Assembly (NCBI RefSeq): GCF_036429475.1
Contig: NZ_CP144125.1
Coordinates: 1,488,001 to 1,552,000, forward strand
Length of the DNA stretch: 64,000 nt
Source: Halalkalicoccus sp. CGA53
GTDB taxonomy: Archaea; Halobacteriota; Halobacteria; Halobacteriales; Halalkalicoccaceae
Reading direction: 5' to 3'
Positions 8,349-16,693 of the stretch are shown here, piece by piece; positions within the stretch are counted from its first letter, which is position 1, and the number at the start of each line of letters is the position of its first letter. The notes under the pieces were generated by a model, which had not been told where the DNA came from, did not search any database, and worked only from the letters and a program-made list of their open reading frames with translations. Both the position numbers and the translations under genes were made by a program.

Positions 8349-10910
8349 GTGCCGGTGGAGCTGATCATCACCGAGAAGGACAACGCCGCGAGACGGATCG
8401 CGGAGATCCTGAGCGGGGAGACCGCCGAGGCCGATCGCGAGGGCGGCGTGAACGTCTACCGCTGGGGCGGCACGCGGTGTATCGGGCTCTCGGGCCACGT
8501 CGTCTCCGTCGACTTCCCGCCGGAGTACAACGACTGGCGCGACGTCGAACCCGTCGAACTGATCGACGCCGGCGTCGAGAAGGTGCCGACGAGAGAGGAG
8601 ATCGTCCGTGCGGTCCGTCTCCACGCCCGGCAGGCCGATCGCGTCACGATCGCGACCGACTACGACCGCGAGGGAGAGCTGATCGGGAAGGAGGCATACG
8701 AGATCGTTCGCGAGGTGAACGGCGAAGCGGAGGTCGACCGGGTTCGCTTCTCCTCGATCACCGAGAACGAGGTGAAACGCGCCTTCTCGGAGCCGGACGA
8801 GATCGACTTCGACCTCGCGGCGGCGGGCGAAGCACGTCAGATCATCGACCTCGTCTGGGGCGCGGCGCTCACGCGCTTTCTTTCCCTTTCCGCCCGACAG
8901 CTCGGCGACGACTTCATCTCCGTCGGGAGGGTCCAGTCCCCCACACTGAAACTGATCGTCGACCGCGAGCGCGAGATCGAGGCGTTCGATCCCGAGACGT
9001 ACTGGGAGCTCTACGCCGACCTGCAGAAAGACGAGGAGGCGTTCGAGGCGCAGTACTTCTACCGGAACGAGGAGGGCAACGAGGCCGAACGGCTCTGGGA
9101 CGACGAGTGCGCCGATGCGGTCTACGAGGTTCTCTCGCGCTCGGCATCGGTCACCGTCGACTCGGTGAACCGTCGGCGACGGACCGACGAGCCACCGGCT
9201 CCGTTCAACACGACGCAGTTCATCCGCGCGGCGAGTTCGCTCGGCTTCTCGGCCGGACGGGCGATGAGCATCGCGGAGGACCTCTACACCGCGGGCTACA
9301 TCACCTATCCTCGGACGGACAACACCGTCTATCCCGACGACCTCGACCCCGAGGAACTCCTCTCGGCGTTCTCCGGCCACCGCACGTTCGGCGAGGACGC
9401 CGACTCGCTGCTCGAGGCGGGGGAGCTGACGCCGACCCGGGGCGACGAGGAGACGACCGACCACCCCCCGATCCACCCGACCGAGGAGCTGCCCTCCAGA
9501 TCGGCGCTCTCGGACCGGGAGTGGAAGCTCTACGAACTCGTCGTGCGCCGATTCTTCGCGACCGTCGCGGAGCCGGCGGAGTGGGCGCACCTCAAGGTCG
9601 TCGCGGGGATCGACGCGGAGTCGGATCTGGGCGAACGGCTCACGCTCAAGGCCAACGGGAAACGGCTCGTGGAGCCGGGCTACCACGCGGTCTACCCGTA
9701 CCACAACACCTCGGAGAACTACGTTCCAGCCGTCGAGGAGGGCGAGTCCCTCTCGGTCGTCGAGACCCGTTCGGAGGAGAAGGAGACCCAGCCCCCCCGC
9801 AGGTACGGCCAGTCGCGACTGATCGAGACGATGGAGTCGCTGGGGCTCGGGACGAAGGCGACCAGACACAACATCATCGAGAAGCTCTACGACCGGGGTT
9901 ACGTTGAGGACGACCCGCCGCGGCCGACGCGGCTCGCGACGGCGGTCGTGGAGGCGGCCGAGGAGTACGCCGATCGCGTCGTGAGCGAGACGATGACCTC
10001 CCAGTTGGAGTCGGACATGGCGGCCATCGCGAGCGGCGAGAAGAGCCTCGACGAGGTGGCCGACGAGTCACGGGAGATGCTCGAAGCGGTGTTCTCGGAC
10101 CTCGAACGCTCGCGCGATGAGATCGGCGAACACCTCCAGAAGTCGCTCAAGGCGGATAAGACGCTGGGGCCGTGTCCGGACTGCGGCGACGACCTGCTCG
10201 TGCGGCGCAGCCGACGGGGGTCGTACTTCGTCGGCTGTGACGGCTACCCCAACTGCGAGTACACGCTGCCGCTCCCGAACCAGGGCAAGCCGTTGATCCG
10301 CGAGGAGCGCTGTTCGGAGCACGGGCTGCGCGAGGTGAAGATCCTCGCCGGGCGGAGCACGTTCGTCCACGGCTGTCCGCAGTGCAAGGCCGACGAGGCC
10401 GACGAGGCCGAGGACGAGGTGATCGGGGCGTGTCCGGAGTGCGGAGAGGACACGGCGTCGGAGACGCCGCAAGGCGAAGACGGCGACGCCGTCGAAGCGG
10501 AGGGGGGCGAACTCGCCATCAAACAGCTCAGGAGCGGGTCGCGGCTCGTCGGCTGTACCCGCTACCCCGACTGCGACTACTCGCTTCCGTTGCCTCGCCG
10601 GGGCGAGATCGAGGTGACCGACGAGCGGTGTGCCGAGCACGACCTGCCCGAACTCGTCGTCCACAACGGCGACGAGCCGTGGGAGCTCGGCTGTCCGATC
10701 TGCAACTTCATCGAGTATCAGGCGAACCAGGCCGGCGACGACGACCTGGAGTCGCTGTCGGGTCTCGGCGCGAAGACCGCCGAGAAGCTCGCCGACGCGG
10801 GCATCGAGAGCGTGAGCGATTTGACGGGGGCCGAGGCGGAGACGGTCGCCGGGGCGGTCGACGGTGTGAGCGAGGACAGGGTACGAAAGTGGCAGACAGA
10901 GGCGGGGTAG
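8349..10910 (+). CDS. topA: DNA topoisomerase I
   Basis: A type IA topoisomerase of ~853 residues that relaxes negative supercoils. The Toprim domain begins at once (LIITEKDNAARRIAEILSG, and DREGE near residue 103). The catalytic tyrosine lies in GYITYPRTDNT near residue 319. Residues ~608-800 hold Topo-C4 zinc fingers (CPDCGDDLLVRRSRRGSYFVGC and a second set). The C-terminus is a helix-hairpin-helix unit (LSGLGAKTAEKLADAGIESVSDL). The start is either GTG 8349 or GTG 8355; the latter would give the usual MELIITEKD. A TATA-like GGCTTACG at ~8290 precedes it. Confidence 0.96.
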   Translation: MPVELIITEKDNAARRIAEILSGETAEADREGGVNVYRWGGTRCIGLSGHVVSVDFPPEYNDWRDVEPVELIDAGVEKVPTREEIVRAVRLHARQADRVTIATDYDREGELIGKEAYEIVREVNGEAEVDRVRFSSITENEVKRAFSEPDEIDFDLAAAGEARQIIDLVWGAALTRFLSLSARQLGDDFISVGRVQSPTLKLIVDREREIEAFDPETYWELYADLQKDEEAFEAQYFYRNEEGNEAERLWDDECADAVYEVLSRSASVTVDSVNRRRRTDEPPAPFNTTQFIRAASSLGFSAGRAMSIAEDLYTAGYITYPRTDNTVYPDDLDPEELLSAFSGHRTFGEDADSLLEAGELTPTRGDEETTDHPPIHPTEELPSRSALSDREWKLYELVVRRFFATVAEPAEWAHLKVVAGIDAESDLGERLTLKANGKRLVEPGYHAVYPYHNTSENYVPAVEEGESLSVVETRSEEKETQPPRRYGQSRLIETMESLGLGTKATRHNIIEKLYDRGYVEDDPPRPTRLATAVVEAAEEYADRVVSETMTSQLESDMAAIASGEKSLDEVADESREMLEAVFSDLERSRDEIGEHLQKSLKADKTLGPCPDCGDDLLVRRSRRGSYFVGCDGYPNCEYTLPLPNQGKPLIREERCSEHGLREVKILAGRSTFVHGCPQCKADEADEAEDEVIGACPECGEDTASETPQGEDGDAVEAEGGELAIKQLRSGSRLVGCTRYPDCDYSLPLPRRGEIEVTDERCAEHDLPELVVHNGDEPWELGCPICNFIEYQANQAGDDDLESLSGLGAKTAEKLADAGIESVSDLTGAEAETVAGAVDGVSEDRVRKWQTEAG

Positions 10911-10953
10911 GTCGGAGGAGGATGATTTCGTCCTCCGGTGGTGACGGGTCCGC

Positions 10954-11751
10954 ATGAGCGGTCCCCAGACGTTCCGCGCCCTGACGTACAACGTCAGGTA
11001 CGACACCGCCGTGGACGGCGAGCACGCCTGGACGAACCGGAGAGAACGGGTCGCGCGAACGATCCGGTTCCACGCGCCCGACCTCGTCGGGCTGCAGGAG
11101 CCGCTCACCCACCAGTTCGAGTCCCTCCGGGGACGGCTCCTGGAGTTCGCCTGGATCGGCCGCGGTCGGCTCTCGAGCGGCGAGGGCGAACACTGCCCGG
11201 TCGGGGTCCGTCGCTCGCGCTTCTCGGTGTAGGAGACCGGGACGATCTGGCTCTCGGAGTCGGGCGAGGCGGGAAGCGTGGGCTGGGACGCGAAGCTCCC
11301 CCGGATCCTGACCTGGGCGCACGTCCGGGACCGACGGACCGGATCGCCGCTCGCGTTCTGTAACGTCCACTTCGATCACGAGGGCGAGCGCGCGAAACGC
11401 GAGAGCGCCCGGCTGATCTCGGCTCGGCTCCCCGATATCGCCTCGGGGCGCCCGACGATCCTCGTCGGTGACCTCAACTGTACGGAACGGGACGAGCCGT
11501 ACGCGATCCTGACGGACCCGGACGCCCCGGTCGAACTGTTCGACGCGCGGTACGCCTCCGAGACGGGCCACCACGGCCCGACGACGACCGTGACGACCTT
11601 CGAGGAACGGGTCCCGGAGTGGAAGATCGACCACGTGTTCGCGAGCGGAGCGCTCCCGGTCGGCCAGCACGGCGTCTGTGCGGATCGGCGCGACGAGGGC
11701 TACCCCTCGGATCACCTGCCGGTGCTGGCCGAGCTGTCTGTCGAGGAGTGA
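10954..11751 (+). pseudogene. Endonuclease/exonuclease/phosphatase family protein with in-frame amber stop
   Basis: One continuous frame encodes a full-length (~265-codon) EEP-superfamily protein interrupted by a single TAG at 11230-11232. The N-terminal part has TYNVRYD and the metal-binding LVGLQEP. After the stop the frame continues with ETGTIWLSE, CNVHFDHEG, LVGDLNC and the C-terminal SDHLPVLAEL, the normal order of catalytic motifs in this Mg-dependent phosphoesterase fold. Relatives usually read RFEVLETGTFWLSE here, so one sense codon has become TAG. A later ATG at 11278 cannot restore the N-terminal catalytic half. Confidence 0.8.
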
Positions 11752-11771
11752 CGACAGACACCATCAGAAGG

Positions 11772-11779
11772 GTTTTACG
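11772..11779 (+). promoter_or_regulatory. TATA-like box of GGGP synthase gene
   Basis: GTTTTACG is centred ~27 nt upstream of the ATG at 11803, fitting a leaderless transcript. Confidence 0.5.
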
Positions 11780-11802
11780 CGCCCTTCGGGATTGGGAGGC
11801 TA

Positions 11803-12501
11803 ATGAGCGCGCCGTGGGACGACTGGGATCACATCGTGAAGGTCGATCCGGACAAGGAGCTGGCGCCAGAGGACTCCTTCGAGGACGTCTGTCGGACCGG
11901 CACCGACGCGATCGAGATCGGCGGCACGCTCGACGTGACCGCGGAGGCTACACGGCGGGTCATCGACGCCTGTCGCGAGTACGACGTGCCGCTCTACCAG
12001 GAGCCGTCGAATCCGGCCGTGGTCGTCGACGACGAAGCGCTCGACGGCTACCTCGTCCCGACGGTGTTCAACGCGGGCGACGTCTCGTGGGTCGTGGGTG
12101 CGCACAAGGAGTGGGTCCGCATCGACGACATCGACTGGGAGCGCACCTCCACGGAGGCGTACATCGTGCTCAACCCCGAGGCGAGCGTCGCACAGCTCAC
12201 GCAGGCCGACTGCGACCAGACCCCCGAGGACGTCGCGGCGTACGCGGAGCTCGCCGAACACATGTTCGGTCAGCCGATCGTCTATATCGAGTACTCCGGA
12301 ACGTTCGGCGACCCCGAGACCGTTGCAGCGGCCCGGGAGGCGCTCGACGAGTCCGTCCTGTTCTACGGCGGGGGGATCACCGACTACGACTCGGCGTACA
12401 CGATGGCCGAACGTGCGGACGTGATCGTCGTCGGAAACCTGCTCCACGACCGGGGTGCCGACGTGGTCGCGGAGACCGTCGACGCCGCGAAAGAGGCGTA
12501 G
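11803..12501 (+). CDS. Geranylgeranylglyceryl phosphate synthase
   Basis: A 232-residue PcrB/GGGPS-family TIM barrel. It joins geranylgeranyl diphosphate to sn-glycerol-1-phosphate, the first ether-bond step of archaeal membrane lipid synthesis. Visible motifs: HIVKVDPDK at the N-terminus, [29 protein letters not shown] and the phosphate-binding LFYGGGI and VVGN near the C-terminus. Length and motif order are normal for the haloarchaeal enzyme. It stands alone between a broken nuclease gene and a decayed toxin-antitoxin pair. Confidence 0.95.
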   Translation: MSAPWDDWDHIVKVDPDKELAPEDSFEDVCRTGTDAIEIGGTLDVTAEATRRVIDACREYDVPLYQEPSNPAVVVDDEALDGYLVPTVFNAGDVSWVVGAHKEWVRIDDIDWERTSTEAYIVLNPEASVAQLTQADCDQTPEDVAAYAELAEHMFGQPIVYIEYSGTFGDPETVAAAREALDESVLFYGGGITDYDSAYTMAERADVIVVGNLLHDRGADVVAETVDAAKEA

Positions 12502-12502
12502 A

Positions 12503-12695
12503 TCAGCACGTCCGGATGTCGAGGCCCTCGACGCGTTCGAAGTGCCTGCCGTTACGCGTTACGACGGTTTCCTCGACGACGAGGGCGGTCGCGGCGACGA
12601 TGCAGTCGTCCGCGGTGATCGAAGTCGCCGAGGCAGTCGAGTGCGCCTTCGTCACCGTCCCAGACGTCGACACCGAACGCCGTATCGAGGATCAC
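12503..12695 (-). pseudogene. VapC-type PIN toxin remnant (central deletion)
   Basis: From GTG 12695 the minus strand reads [22 protein letters not shown], the N-terminal PIN strand with its first catalytic Asp. Near 12620-12635 the frame changes and continues [38 protein letters not shown] to TGA at 12505-12503, the C-terminal third of a VapC. About 75 middle residues are missing, so no active nuclease can be made. It sits directly behind a broken VapB-like antitoxin on the same strand. Confidence 0.75.
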
Positions 12696-12718
12696 TCGAA
12701 CCGTTCGGCTACGTCCTC

Positions 12719-12924
12719 TCACTCGCCATCGCGACGGGTGCGTCGCTTCTCGACCGCTTCGCGAACGTCGTCGACCTCCCCTCCCAGATCCCTGCGACCT
12801 CGGTCAACGAGCGCTCTCCAGCGATCCGTTTCACGACGTCCGAGAAGCTTTCGCCCTCTCGTTTTCGGCTGGCGAGCTTCTCGTACGCCTCGTCGTCGAG
12901 TCGGATCGTCTTCGTCCCGGTGTG
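12719..12924 (-). pseudogene. VapB-type antitoxin remnant (frameshifted)
   Basis: The minus strand reads [20 protein letters not shown], then [25 protein letters not shown], the DUF217 VapB pattern. Near 12770 one base is missing; the other frame continues [19 protein letters not shown] and stops at 12721-12719. No ATG or GTG is found at the expected position just before GTKT. The pair with the VapC remnant shows a dead TA locus between GGGPS and aspS. Confidence 0.72.
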
Positions 12925-13008
12925 TACACGTCCGTATGCGGTGTAGTAAGTCGTTGTCCCTCCCGAGAGGAGCTCCTCACCCGATCGCTCGGAACCGGGA
13001 ATGACAGC

Positions 13009-13015
13009 GTTTACG
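13009..13015 (+). promoter_or_regulatory. TATA-like box of aspS
   Basis: GTTTACG lies ~27 nt upstream of the ATG at 13039 and supports that start over longer in-frame alternatives. Confidence 0.45.
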
Positions 13016-13038
13016 TGCGACTCGGCGAAACCGCATGT

Positions 13039-14343
13039 ATGCAGAACCGAACCTACACGGCCGACGCCGATCCCGGTCGCTCGGTCACCGTCGCCGGCTG
13101 GGTCCACGAGGTGCGCGACCTCGGCGGGATCGCGTTCCTGATCATCCGGGACAAGAGCGGGAAGATCCAGGTCAAGTTCGAGAAAGAGGAGATGGACGAC
13201 GAGCTCGTCGAGACCGGCCTCGGCGTCGCGAGGGAGAGCGTCATCTCGGTCACCGGGCTGGTCGAGGAGGAGCCGCGCGCGCCGACCGGGGTCGAGGTCA
13301 CGCCCGAGACGGTCGAGGTGCTCGCCCCTGCGGAGCCGAACCTCCCGCTCGATCCCTCGGGGAAGGTCGACGCTGAACTCTCCACTCGACTCGACAACCG
13401 GACGCTCGACGTCCGCCGCGAGGAGACGAAGGCGGTCTTCGAGGTCCGAGGGGAGGTGCTCCGGGCGGTGCGAGAGTTCTTCCGCTCGGTCGGCTGTACG
13501 GAGATCAACACGCCGAAGATCGTCGCGACAGGTACGGAGGGTGGCACCGAACTGTTCCCGATCACCTACTTCGGTGAGGAGGCGTTCATGAACCAGTCTC
13601 CGCAGCTGTTCAAGCAGCTGATGGTCGGCAGCGGACTCGAACGGGTCTTCGAGATCGGGCCGATATTCAGGGCGGAAGAGCACAACACACCCCGGCACCT
13701 GAACGAGGCGACGATGATCGACTTCGAGTCGGCGTTCGTCGACCACCACGAGGCGATGGACGTGTGTGAGGGCACGCTGAAGGCGGCCTACCAGGGCGTC
13801 GCGGAGAACTGCGAGTCCCAGCTCGAGACGCTCGGGCTCGCCGAGGAGTTCTCGGTGCCGGACGAGGCACTCCCCCGGCTCACCTACGAAGAAGCGATCG
13901 AGCGGGTCAACGCCACGGGCGCGCTCGACGTCCAGCTGGTCTGGGGCGACGACCTCTCGACCGAGGCCGAGCGCGCCCTCGGCGAGGACGTCGGCGGGCA
14001 CTACTTCGTCACCGACTGGCCGAGCGAGGTCAAGCCCTTCTACATTCAAGATTACGACGACGACCCGGACCTCTCGAAGGGCTTCGACCTGATGCACCCG
14101 CGGATGGAACTCCTCTCGGGCGGCCAGCGCGAACACCGGTACGAGGAACTCGTCGCCGGCTTCGAACAGCAGGGACTCGACCCCGGACAGTTCGACTACT
14201 ACACCGAGATGTTCAGGTACGGGATGCCGCCGCACGCCGGCTGGGCGTACGGCGTCGAACGCCTCGTGATGACGATGCTCGGGCTGGAGAACATCCGCGA
14301 GGCCGTTCTGTTCCCGCGAGACAGACAGCGATTGAGCCCGTAG
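13039..14343 (+). CDS. aspS: Aspartyl-tRNA synthetase, archaeal type
   Basis: A 434-residue class IIb synthetase. Residues ~10-100 form the OB-fold anticodon-binding domain ([32 protein letters not shown]). Class II motif 2 is [27 protein letters not shown] and motif 3 is [20 protein letters not shown]. Archaeal enzymes of this type are usually non-discriminating and charge both tRNA(Asp) and tRNA(Asn); gatB at 5.4 kb would then amidate the latter. The third-last segment [17 protein letters not shown] is the normal C-terminus. The ATG at 13039 (MQNRTYTAD) matches the family; an out-of-frame ATG lies 4 nt upstream. Confidence 0.96.
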   Translation: MQNRTYTADADPGRSVTVAGWVHEVRDLGGIAFLIIRDKSGKIQVKFEKEEMDDELVETGLGVARESVISVTGLVEEEPRAPTGVEVTPETVEVLAPAEPNLPLDPSGKVDAELSTRLDNRTLDVRREETKAVFEVRGEVLRAVREFFRSVGCTEINTPKIVATGTEGGTELFPITYFGEEAFMNQSPQLFKQLMVGSGLERVFEIGPIFRAEEHNTPRHLNEATMIDFESAFVDHHEAMDVCEGTLKAAYQGVAENCESQLETLGLAEEFSVPDEALPRLTYEEAIERVNATGALDVQLVWGDDLSTEAERALGEDVGGHYFVTDWPSEVKPFYIQDYDDDPDLSKGFDLMHPRMELLSGGQREHRYEELVAGFEQQGLDPGQFDYYTEMFRYGMPPHAGWAYGVERLVMTMLGLENIREAVLFPRDRQRLSP

Positions 14344-14401
14344 GCGAAATCGCTGTCATCGAGCGGGAGCAGGGAACGGAGCGAAGCGGACTGACCGTGT
14401 T

Positions 14402-14443
14402 CCCACGCGACCGTTACGGCTCTCGCCGTAACGGTCGCGTGGG
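14402..14443. repeat. Perfect 18-bp inverted repeat (hairpin)
   Basis: CCCACGCGACCGTTACGG at 14402-14419 is followed by a 6-nt loop and its exact reverse complement at 14426-14443. It lies 59 nt past the aspS stop, facing the broken regulator gene that ends at 14504. No T-tract follows, so a bacterial-type terminator is not indicated. It could be an RNA processing or stabilising structure, a protein-binding site or a small mobile palindrome. Confidence 0.85.
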
Positions 14444-14503
14444 TGTTCGCGGGGCCTCCGGTTTCCCGCTCGATAAAGTCGATCGTGATTTCGAGTACAG
14501 GTA

Positions 14504-15025
14504 TCACGCTAATTCGGCATCATCAGCCGGACGTGACGTCGAGATTTCGAGACTGACCTCTATCGTGTCGTAGGGAACGAACGGACGCTTCGCCCGGCCG
14601 GCCTGCTCGAAATGCACGATATCGTACTCCGTGAGGACGTGGAAGTCGTCGTGGACCGTCTTGACGTCGCGTTCTATGCGCTCTGCCAACTGACGGATAC
14701 TGTCCGGCCGCTCGGTCATGACGCTTCGGAGGAGTTCGACGCGACGATCGGTGAGGGGTGCTCGGAGGTCGCTCGGATTCTGGAAGTTGATGACGTGCGG
14801 GACCTCCTCGCCGGCTTCCTAGCGGTCGATCCGTTCGAGCGAGCCCCGGCGATGTGCTTCGTCGGACTCGGACGTGATCCGCAGTCTCGAGGGGTAGTCC
14901 TCGGGGTCGCGGTCCTCGAGGAAACCCGCATCGGCTTCGACGTCGTTCATCACGATCTCCTCCGTGGAGTCGGTGCTAGTGAGGTTCTCGGTGTTGTCGT
15001 GTGTGGTGTCGAGCTCGGCGGGCAT
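14504..15025 (-). pseudogene. HVO_A0114-type HTH DNA-binding protein with in-frame amber stop
   Basis: One minus-strand frame encodes a haloarchaeal predicted DNA-binding protein, broken by TAG at 14821-14819. Before the stop: DPEDYPSRLRITSESDEAHRRGSLERIDR. After it: EAGEEVPHVINFQNPSDLRAPLTDRRVELL, then the winged helix SIRQLAERIERDVKTVHDDFHVL and GRAKRPFVPYD. Relatives read RLEAGEE at the junction, so one codon became a stop. The start is ATG 15025 or ATG 14950. Upstream on the same strand, 15079-15032, the frame YDEMDDRRKR ends in TGA and may be the tail of a lost partner gene. A truncated wing domain could still be made from ATG 14719. Confidence 0.7.
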
Positions 15026-15200
15026 AGTGGGTCACCTCTTGCGGCGGTCGTCCATCTCGTCGTAGAACGTTCCGACACATTATGCACCTAAATATGCTCG
15101 AAATGAGAGAAGAAGGCGGGGAACCATGAGAAGAGAGCCGAGTAGTACCCAACTGCTGATGAAAGACCCAGCAGTCTTCGGCTATGGCGAGAATAGATGA

Positions 15201-16553
15201 ATGGGGATGAGTATCGATCGCTGGGCAACGAAGACGACGCGTCGGTTAACGAAGCTGAGCCTCGGGTATCGCATCGCAGTGTACATCGTCATCGTGGCCG
15301 TCATCGTGAGCGTCTATACGGCCTTGTACTGGTATGGTATGGCTGTATACGAGGACCGCAACCTCTCTCTCGCTGCCGCCCTCCAGACGGTCGTCCAGTC
15401 GTTGACGACCACGGGATACGGGCAAGACGCACCATGGGAAACGACGATCATGAACCTGTTCACGATTCTGATGCAGTTCACCGGCATCCTACTCCTCTTT
15501 CTCCTCCTGCCACTATTCGTCGTGCCCTGGTTTAGTCAATTCATCCAGCAACGACGGTTCGATACCGTCGAGCCACTCGAAAATCACGTCGTAATCTCCG
15601 GACACACGCCGCTCGTCCACACGTTCATCACCGAGATCGAGTCACACGCTCATCAACACCCCTACGTAATCATCGAAACAGACCAAGATCGCGCAGCAGA
15701 ACTCCGCGACCTCGGACACACCGTGTTACACGGCGATCCGGAATCCGAATCTGATCTCCGGAAAGCCTCGGTCGAGAAGGCACAGGCCGCGGTCGTCGCT
15801 GGCGACGATCAGTTGACGCTGAACGCTGCGCTCGCTGTCCACGACGTGGCTCCGATGGTCCCGATAACCGCAACGCTCGAGGACGCGACACTCCGACAGT
15901 ATCTGCACTCGGCTGGCGTCGAGTACGTCGTACAGCCACGACAGGTAATCGGACAAGCGCTCGCCACGCACTATGCGATGAGCGGGGGAATCCCGTCCGA
16001 TCGAATCGTTATCCTCGGTCACGGAACGGTTGGCAGTACCGTTCGGTCGGCGTTGGAAACCTGGGGTGCGAATCCGATCGTCGTAGACATCGACGAGGAC
16101 GAACACGTGGACGTCGTCGGCGACGCAACCACTACGAAGACGCTTCAAGAGGCGGGCGTAGAAAACGCAGACGCGGTCATCATTTCGCTTCCGAAAGACC
16201 GACAGGCACTGTACGCAACACTGCTCGTCCGTGAGCTGAATTCTACGGTCGATATCTTTGCGCGAGTGACGGAGAGCGAAGCAGTTGGACGAGTCAAACG
16301 AGCAGGCGCTGACTACGTACTCGAGTTATCGGATATCTCCGGACAGATGGTCGCTGCTGCCGTCCTCGACGAACCCGTTAGCGGTACTGACGGTGATCTC
16401 CTGTTCACTCGTCTGAGCGACCCGGACGTAGAACTCTCAGCGCTCGACATCGACCGCATCATCGGTGTCACTCGAAACGAGGAGTTGCACCTCGCACCCG
16501 ACCACGATTTCGAACTCCAACAAAACGATCTCCTCATCTACGTACGAGAGTGA
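15201..16553 (+). CDS. Potassium channel with two TrkA/RCK domains
   Basis: A 450-residue 2-TM K+ channel protein. TM1 is at ~23-46, the pore loop has the selectivity filter TTTGYG at 69-74, and TM2 is at ~83-107. Two cytoplasmic NAD-binding TrkA-N domains follow, the first from ~HVVISGHTPLVHTFITE (residue ~130) and the second from RIVILGHGTVGSTVRSALE (~270), ending with a TrkA-C-like tail. It should gate K+ flux in response to nucleotide or ion binding. The ATG at 15201 could be replaced by ATG 15207. It is followed by an antiporter on the same strand, suggesting joint ion homeostasis. Base composition marks it as part of the island. Confidence 0.88.
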   Translation: MGMSIDRWATKTTRRLTKLSLGYRIAVYIVIVAVIVSVYTALYWYGMAVYEDRNLSLAAALQTVVQSLTTTGYGQDAPWETTIMNLFTILMQFTGILLLFLLLPLFVVPWFSQFIQQRRFDTVEPLENHVVISGHTPLVHTFITEIESHAHQHPYVIIETDQDRAAELRDLGHTVLHGDPESESDLRKASVEKAQAAVVAGDDQLTLNAALAVHDVAPMVPITATLEDATLRQYLHSAGVEYVVQPRQVIGQALATHYAMSGGIPSDRIVILGHGTVGSTVRSALETWGANPIVVDIDEDEHVDVVGDATTTKTLQEAGVENADAVIISLPKDRQALYATLLVRELNSTVDIFARVTESEAVGRVKRAGADYVLELSDISGQMVAAAVLDEPVSGTDGDLLFTRLSDPDVELSALDIDRIIGVTRNEELHLAPDHDFELQQNDLLIYVRE

Positions 16554-16693
16554 TTCACCCAGCCCCTATCGATTCCGCCAGATTGACAAAAGGTCCGTCA
16601 TTTCGCGTGGAATTCGACTCTTGTCGGTTTGTGACACGACGACAACTCCGAAAACGATCGGAGAGAGGATAGGTGAAGCGGTAGTATGACGTT

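Noticed and set aside
8310-9869. Long minus-strand ORF opposite topA, and similar long antisense ORFs (e.g. 26455-28584 in a second frame, 12709-14235, 43273-45573)
   Set aside because: GC-rich coding DNA leaves long stop-free shadows; their translations are Arg/Asp/Val low-complexity with no domain.
14402-14443. Rho-independent terminator of aspS
   Set aside because: No T-run follows the stem, and archaeal termination relies on T-tracts.
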